From positions 36,405 through 72,077 of the IMG/VR virus record IMGVR_UViG_3300037963_002500: a DNA stretch of 35,673 bases; one strand, written 5' to 3'. This DNA comes from a virus. Made by a program: the position numbers and the translations under genes. Below, in pieces: positions 31,943 through 35,673 of the stretch; position 1 is the stretch's first letter; every line of letters begins with the position of its first letter. The notes beneath the pieces are model-generated. The model worked only from the letters and a program-made list of their open reading frames with translations. It ran no database searches and was not told the DNA's origin.

Positions 31943-32151
31943 TCTAGCACCGCCAAAATCCAATCATCGTGAATAAACTTAAATTCTCCTAAATCTTCAA
32001 TGGGCTTCATTAAAGAAAATACAATGCGCTTTCCAATAATATCTTTATTCTTGCTATCTACAACAATGCCGACATTGTTCTCCTTTACAATAATTTGACC
32101 TACTGTATCTTCGTCTTGCAATACTACTGAATACTTTCCATATGCCTTCAT
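31939..32151 (-). CDS. groS: Short GroES-like co-chaperonin
   Basis: 70 residues. The sequence follows the GroES strand order: YGKYSVVLQDE (for RVIVKR), VGQIIVKENN where the mobile loop GGIVL would be, VGIVVDSKNKDIIGKRIVFS (for GxVLAVG to VKVGDIVIF) and a final FKFIHDDWILAVLE, close to GroES VLIMSESDILAIVE. It is about 25 residues shorter than GroES, mainly in the roof loop. GroES caps the GroEL ring and closes the cage. Its location two short genes before groEL makes this reading persuasive. The fold is small, so other beta-barrel proteins remain possible. It is coupled to both neighbours by four-base overlaps. Confidence 0.65.
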   Translation of the reverse strand: MKAYGKYSVVLQDEDTVGQIIVKENNVGIVVDSKNKDIIGKRIVFSLMKPIEDLGEFKFIHDDWILAVLE

Positions 32152-32372
32152 TCTTCTTCACTCCCGACATAAACCCACTTTTTCTTCATGGTTCTATCCG
32201 TATAAGTCCAAACGTGGTTCTTATGAAACTTTTGTAGTTTTTTCCACCGTTCAGTTTTCTTAGACCAAGTTACACCCTTTTCTGGGTTACGCTTGTTCTT
32301 GTCATTTGGATGATTTTCAAAGTGCTTTTCTCTTCTTTGTGCAACAGGTGATGGTGATTTCTTTTGCATCAT
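32148..32372 (-). CDS. Basic Lys/Arg-rich 74-residue protein
   Basis: It starts MMQKKSPSPVAQRREKHFEN and contains KGVTWSKKTERWKKLQKFHK and RTMKKKWVYVGSEEE. It is strongly basic with aromatic residues, so nucleic-acid binding is likely. The GVTWSKKxERW stretch recalls AP2-type small DNA-binding domains but is too short to claim. The ATG overlaps the JAMM stop by four bases; the second Met overlaps the stop as TGATG and could be the start. GGAGGAAGA lies ahead. Confidence 0.5.
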   Translation of the reverse strand: MMQKKSPSPVAQRREKHFENHPNDKNKRNPEKGVTWSKKTERWKKLQKFHKNHVWTYTDRTMKKKWVYVGSEEE

Positions 32373-32932
32373 TCTTCCTCCATAAAAGTATTAACAAATT
32401 CTTCTTCTTCATACCAACCCAAAGAAGGTGCTAAAGAAAGTTGATTGTTATTGTTTTGCCAATAAGATTCACCCGCATTACTTTCTTGAATGAAAAGATT
32501 ATCTGGGTCAGTATTCTGCCAAAAACCAAAGTGTTCTTCTCCACCAAGAACATAGGCTTCTTTCATTTGAGTTTTCCAAGTTCCAACAGTTTTCCAATCA
32601 ACTCCGCTAAAATATGCTCGACCAAATGGATGAGTATGAATCCAACATTTAATCGGCAATTTTAGCCCTGTCGGTTGTTGCATAAAAGATACAAAACCTG
32701 ATGAACCAGTAGAAACAAAACAATTGTCGTTATTATCTACAACAACTTGAACTTCAAGATGTGGTAGAATATTTGTAGACATATCCCAAATAACCTTAAA
32801 GAAACTAGTTTCTGCAAAAGGTTCATATTCTGATTCTGGATTATACCAGTCAGTTCTTGCATTCCATACTTCCTTTATGCCATCAATGACATATTCTCTT
32901 CGCTTTTGTATTTCTTCTTCAAACGGTATCAT
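32369..32932 (-). CDS. JAMM/JAB-family metalloprotease (deubiquitinase-like)
   Basis: 187 residues from the ATG after AGGTGAAAATA. The zinc site is complete: CWIHTHPFGRAYFSGVDWKT contains H99-x-H101-P and S109-x-x-D112, the JAMM signature, with strands before it (LEVQVVVDNNDNCFVST) and an acidic residue (Glu60) at the place of the usual general base. The first 55 residues and the last 60 are specific to this protein and acidic at the end (EEEEFVNTFMEEE). JAMM proteins remove ubiquitin-like tags or process Ubl precursors; some phage versions act in tail assembly. Here the neighbours are an E1-like gene and an E2-like candidate, not tail genes. The gene start overlaps the SANT/zinc-finger gene by 14 bases. 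Confidence 0.85.
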   Translation of the reverse strand: MIPFEEEIQKRREYVIDGIKEVWNARTDWYNPESEYEPFAETSFFKVIWDMSTNILPHLEVQVVVDNNDNCFVSTGSSGFVSFMQQPTGLKLPIKCWIHTHPFGRAYFSGVDWKTVGTWKTQMKEAYVLGGEEHFGFWQNTDPDNLFIQESNAGESYWQNNNNQLSLAPSLGWYEEEEFVNTFMEEE

Positions 32933-33656
32933 TATTTTCACCTACTAGTTTATTCAATTTTGCTTGTAGTTTTTGTTGCTTCTTCAACTTTCGTCGTTCT
33001 CGACGAGTAAGAGGCTTTTTCTTTGCTTCGGCCAAAAGACCTTCCATTTTCTTTGTATATTTCTCAAAGGCCAATTTCCACGATTCTTCAGACAATGTTA
33101 AAGTAGTAGTCAGTTGTCTTTGTTGCGACTTAAGTTTGCTAACCTCTTTTCTTAGGCTAACAATACTTTCTTTCTTTTGCTTGAGAAGTTTCTCAAGGTC
33201 TGAATAAGAAAGTTTCTTTTCCGTCTTTGTTTTCTTAGCACTAGTCTTTTCTGTCTTTGCAGAAAGAACCTTCTTAAGTTTCTTACGTTCCTTAAGATAA
33301 GCATTCCAACACTTTTTGCATTGTCTTACACCTTTCTTTTTCATTGAAGGGTATCGGTTATCGTCTGTCAATTCAACACCACAAGTTCGACATTCCTTCT
33401 TATTAGAAATCTTTTTCTTTGAAGTCTTTTTCTTAGGCTTAGGGCTAGGCTTAGCCTTTTTACCAACTGCTCTTGTATTTGTTCCAAGTGGAGTTCCACC
33501 CTTTGCAGATTTCTTTCTCAAAGAAGAAGCCTTAACCTCAACCGATTTAAATGTCCTTTTCTTACCAAACTTTTTAGTATATTTGGCATAGATTTCCTTT
33601 GCTGTTTTGTTCAAATGTAAATACATAAACGCTGTTTCTTCTGTTGTCCACTTCAT
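32919..33656 (-). CDS. SANT/Myb-like plus zinc-finger basic DNA-binding protein
   Basis: 245 residues from the ATG after AAGGAAGTGAAAAAT. An upstream TTG would overlap the E1-like gene and is less likely. The N-terminal domain (KWTTEETAFMYLHLNKTAKE, then KFGKKRTFKSVEVKASSLRK) resembles a SANT/Myb helix trio. Residues 50-85 are a Lys/Pro-rich linker. A zinc finger follows with CRTCG and CKKCW about 30 residues apart. Then comes a long coiled coil (residues about 137-205) and a basic end (RRERRKLKKQQKLQAK). The protein should bind DNA and multimerise, so it may organise viral DNA or act as a transcription regulator. It lies between the E1-like and JAMM genes. Confidence 0.62.
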   Translation of the reverse strand: MKWTTEETAFMYLHLNKTAKEIYAKYTKKFGKKRTFKSVEVKASSLRKKSAKGGTPLGTNTRAVGKKAKPSPKPKKKTSKKKISNKKECRTCGVELTDDNRYPSMKKKGVRQCKKCWNAYLKERKKLKKVLSAKTEKTSAKKTKTEKKLSYSDLEKLLKQKKESIVSLRKEVSKLKSQQRQLTTTLTLSEESWKLAFEKYTKKMEGLLAEAKKKPLTRRERRKLKKQQKLQAKLNKLVGENNDTV

Positions 33657-33669
33657 ATTTTTCACTTCC

Positions 33670-34227
33670 TTATAGGTTAATAACCATAAAATCCTTTGTT
33701 TCTTCATTGTTGAAGAATTTTTGCATCCATTGTGCGCCCATTCCCGCAATTGCTACTTGTAGGAATTGAACGCCTTCTTCTGTTTTATCCCATTCATCGC
33801 CTTGACAACTAAAACTACCGTCAGGGCCACTCAATAATGTATCATACATCTTTGGGTCAGAATTACTGGAAATAAATGCAGCATTTCTGCCTTGCGCTCG
33901 CAAATCGAGCCACTTTAGATTACTATTATACAATGTGCGTCTAACTCCTAGATTATCTACACAACATATAACTAAATCATATCCTTTCATTTGCTTTTCT
34001 GTCAGAATTGGATAAGTATTTGCGAAGTCTACTGATGAATATTCATCACGCATTACAATCGCCTTATTTTGTCCAACATGACCTTTGGTAAAGTTTTGAT
34101 AAGTTAAATTCTTTTCTTCAACAGTATCGGGGTCAGCAACATGAATCTCATAAAGACTCAATTTATTCAAAATTTGAATAAGCCAACTTCCAATACCGCC
34201 TGCTCCGATAACTAATACTTTTCTCAT
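33670..34227 (-). CDS. E1/ThiF-like adenylating enzyme
   Basis: 185 residues, a minimal Rossmann-type domain of the E1/MoeB/ThiF family. It has GAGGIG at 8-13, the acidic ribose site HVADPDTVEEKNLTYQ (29-44), Lys55 in VGQNKAIV, Asp91 in CCVDN and a late helix QVAIAGMGAQWMQK. The Arg of the family NLxRQ is Tyr43 here. A cysteine at 141 (FSCQGDEW) is a possible thioester site. Such enzymes adenylate the C-terminus of ubiquitin-like proteins. The chain lacks the extra domains of eukaryotic E1. GGAGAAATAA precedes the ATG, two bases after the TFB stop. The neighbouring JAMM protein and E2-like candidate suggest a Ubl pathway; sulfur transfer is the alternative. Confidence 0.85.
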   Translation of the reverse strand: MRKVLVIGAGGIGSWLIQILNKLSLYEIHVADPDTVEEKNLTYQNFTKGHVGQNKAIVMRDEYSSVDFANTYPILTEKQMKGYDLVICCVDNLGVRRTLYNSNLKWLDLRAQGRNAAFISSNSDPKMYDTLLSGPDGSFSCQGDEWDKTEEGVQFLQVAIAGMGAQWMQKFFNNEETKDFMVINL

Positions 34228-34229
34228 AT

Positions 34230-35072
34230 TTATTTCTCCATTAAATTATTTATATCCTTTCCTTTGATTTCCTTTACTGATTTCTTACCAATAAGTTCTA
34301 GAATCTTCTTTGTTTGATTGTAAATGTTCTTTCTTTGAAAGCCTGTCTTTTCAGCAATTGTTGTTCCAGAAATACGATAACAAAACATATTGGTTGCTAT
34401 CCAACAGATACTTGCATTGTAGCACCTACCTTTGTTAAAAGTCGTATCAATTAACAATCTCTCAAAATACTCAAAGACCTTTTCACATCTTGCATGATAT
34501 ATAGGCTCATCTGAAATAAGAGCAACACATCTACTAAATTCAAACCTTTGATTTGAAAATGAAACTGTTCTTAAGTTCTTTGTAATTCTAGAAACTAATT
34601 TTCTTACCTTTCTTTGAGAGCAGGAAAATTCTGAACATATCTCTTTGTATGTCAATGGCGTTCCGTTTTCTTTCAGAACATAAGATACAATTGCTGTTGC
34701 TCTTATTTCTAAGGAATCTCCAGTATTAAAGAAACCTTTACGATAAAGACTCAGATATAGTTCTTCTGTTCTAGATTTAAGACCAACAAATTCATGCTTT
34801 GCTAAAATCATATTACAATGCGTTAAAGCATTTTGAACAGTTCTAGGAATCAAATTATCTGTATTCCATCTGTTAAACTTCGTTGAGCCTTTTCCTGTAA
34901 CAACCGAACCTAATCTATTTGTATCAATGTTTCTATCATAGAAACCATCTGCAAAAGATACTGATTCATCGAATGCTTCATAGATAGCAACTAATCCACA
35001 TTCATTACAGACCTTTTCACCGAGTCTTTCGTCAAATCTAAAATCTCTCATTCCGCATTCTTCACATCTCAT
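34230..35072 (-). CDS. tfb: Transcription factor B (TFB)
   Basis: 280 residues from the ATG after GAGATGATAATA; a Met three codons earlier is possible. The N-terminal zinc ribbon is MRCEECGMRD to VCNECGLV (Cys3, Cys6, Cys22, Cys25). The linker with LGSVVTGKG follows. Two cyclin-like repeats come after: about residues 75-165 (VQNALTHCNMILAKHEFVGL, IRATAIVSYVLKENG, TYKEICSEFSCSQRKVRKLV) and 180-275 (NASICWIATNMFCYRISGTT, IAEKTGFQRKNIYNQTKKIL). TFB recruits RNA polymerase with TBP to promoters. A viral copy would redirect host polymerase to viral promoters. No TBP gene is visible here. Confidence 0.9.
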   Translation of the reverse strand: MRCEECGMRDFRFDERLGEKVCNECGLVAIYEAFDESVSFADGFYDRNIDTNRLGSVVTGKGSTKFNRWNTDNLIPRTVQNALTHCNMILAKHEFVGLKSRTEELYLSLYRKGFFNTGDSLEIRATAIVSYVLKENGTPLTYKEICSEFSCSQRKVRKLVSRITKNLRTVSFSNQRFEFSRCVALISDEPIYHARCEKVFEYFERLLIDTTFNKGRCYNASICWIATNMFCYRISGTTIAEKTGFQRKNIYNQTKKILELIGKKSVKEIKGKDINNLMEK

Positions 35073-35673
35073 TATTATCATCTCTATTCAATTTACTACT
35101 TAAATCTTTATTCCTTACAGTATCGGGTTCTCCGCTTAGGTAATTCTTGATTGTCTTTACTAATGTAACAAGCATTTTATCATTCATTGTAGACATAATT
35201 CTAGAAACATATTGGTCGCCCATTGAAGAACCTGTTGCGAGATTATCTATACAAATTGGGCCACGCCAATGTGGTTGTTGATGAACCTGTAAATGCTTGC
35301 CGTTTTCATCAAGTATTTTTTCTCCCTCTCTTGTATAACAATTAACAAGATAGGGTTGCCAAACTGATACTCTTACTTTTTGTAAATCAGAACTAACTGC
35401 ACCGCCCTCTATTTTCCAATCATATAATTGACCACGAACATAAACCGCAGTAATATCATCTTCTTTTCTTTCTGCCCAAATCTTATGTTTAAACTTTTCA
35501 AGTGTTTCATCAAGAAGTTTCATCGCTCGCTTTTCTACAATATCTCCTTGACGATTTTGTTTCAGAAATTCTATCATTAGTTCATGTTCTGAATCAGAAG
35601 GATTTCTTTCAATTAAACGATAAAATAAATCTCTAGGTGATAGATTTGTCCAGTTTCCTCGCTTTTTATCATG
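35062..35673 (-). CDS. E2 (UBC)-like candidate, N-terminus beyond the window
   Basis: The frame is open up to the window edge, so the gene starts outside; the Met at 35577 has no ribosome binding site and is probably internal. At least 203 residues are seen. Numbered from that Met, HLQVHQQPHWRGPICIDNLA (95-114) resembles the E2 core HPN...GxICLD, with Cys109 as the candidate catalytic cysteine, and LVTLVKTIKNYLSGEPDTV (136-154) resembles the following helix. Before it are a helix (RAMKLLDETLEKFKHK) and strands (DITAVYVRGQLYDWKI). This order fits the UBC fold but is divergent, with an unusual insert. The call is suggestive and depends partly on the E1 and JAMM neighbours. It overlaps TFB by 11 bases. 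Confidence 0.4.
   Translation of the reverse strand, partial: HDKKRGNWTNLSPRDLFYRLIERNPSDSEHELMIEFLKQNRQGDIVEKRAMKLLDETLEKFKHKIWAERKEDDITAVYVRGQLYDWKIEGGAVSSDLQKVRVSVWQPYLVNCYTREGEKILDENGKHLQVHQQPHWRGPICIDNLATGSSMGDQYVSRIMSTMNDKMLVTLVKTIKNYLSGEPDTVRNKDLSSKLNRDDNNEM

Noticed and set aside
32148-32372. AP2-type DNA-binding domain in the basic 74-aa protein
   Set aside because: GVTWSKKTERW recalls the first AP2 strand, but the remaining strands and helix cannot be matched; left as an unknown basic protein.
35577-35577. Met at 35577 as start of the E2-like gene
   Set aside because: The frame is open to the window edge, the upstream residues look like protein, and no ribosome binding site precedes this Met.
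1-35673. tRNA or rRNA genes, insertion sequences, integrase or att sites
   Set aside because: I noticed no cloverleaf-like tRNA sequence, no transposase or integrase motifs and no flanking direct repeats; coding sequence fills nearly the whole window.

Overview
This AT-rich window looks like part of the genome of a head-tailed double-stranded DNA virus of an archaeon. The left part encodes a virus tail: a tape-measure protein, a baseplate-hub-like protein and fibres. The right part encodes an archaeal/eukaryotic-type replication and transcription set: family B DNA polymerase, PCNA-like clamp, RFC small subunit, PriS-type primase, ATP-dependent DNA ligase, XPF-type nuclease, TFB, and PC4-like and histone-fold proteins. 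Ribosome binding sites resemble GGAGGTGA. The combination of a tail module and a nearly complete archaeal replication module fits what has been described for magroviruses of marine Group II Euryarchaeota (Poseidoniales). That assignment is from memory of the group, not from a search. No capsid, portal or terminase gene lies in the window.

Layout: two convergent gene blocks. Positions 1-11846 (+ strand) hold the tail genes in usual order: end of an upstream gene, tape measure, a Dit/baseplate-position protein, a LamG-type protein, a 2050-residue protein with a hub-like C-terminus, two fibre-type proteins and two small proteins. A hairpin with a T-tract (minus sense) sits between the blocks near 11859-11900. 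From 35673 down to 11899 everything is on the - strand and tightly packed, mostly with ATGA, TAATG or TTGA overlaps. This long array contains many genes under 100 codons, and I added eight short ones from direct reading (27, 47, 49, 45, 54, 48, 40 and 43 aa).

The - strand block, in transcription order, starts with a protein-handling and transcription group: an E2-like candidate (cut by the window edge), TFB, an E1/ThiF-like protein, a SANT plus zinc-finger protein, a JAMM/JAB protease-like protein, a small GroES-like protein and a group I chaperonin (GroEL). A run of small proteins follows, including a PC4-like one. Then come DNA ligase, a histone-fold protein, a degenerate LAGLIDADG-like protein, a clamp-loader pair, an SSB candidate, a RecA/Sak4-like ATPase, the clamp and the polymerase. 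The polymerase is split into two genes exactly before motif C, with four small ORFs between the halves. A Cas4-like nuclease, a primase with a PriL-like Fe-S tail, an XPF-like nuclease, an MCM/DUF3987-like ATPase and a DEDDy exonuclease complete it.

The most unusual features are a possible viral ubiquitin-like conjugation set (E1 + JAMM + E2 candidate), a bacterial-type GroEL/GroES pair beside archaeal TFB, the split polymerase with YGHTDS instead of YGDTDS, and the histone-fold protein.
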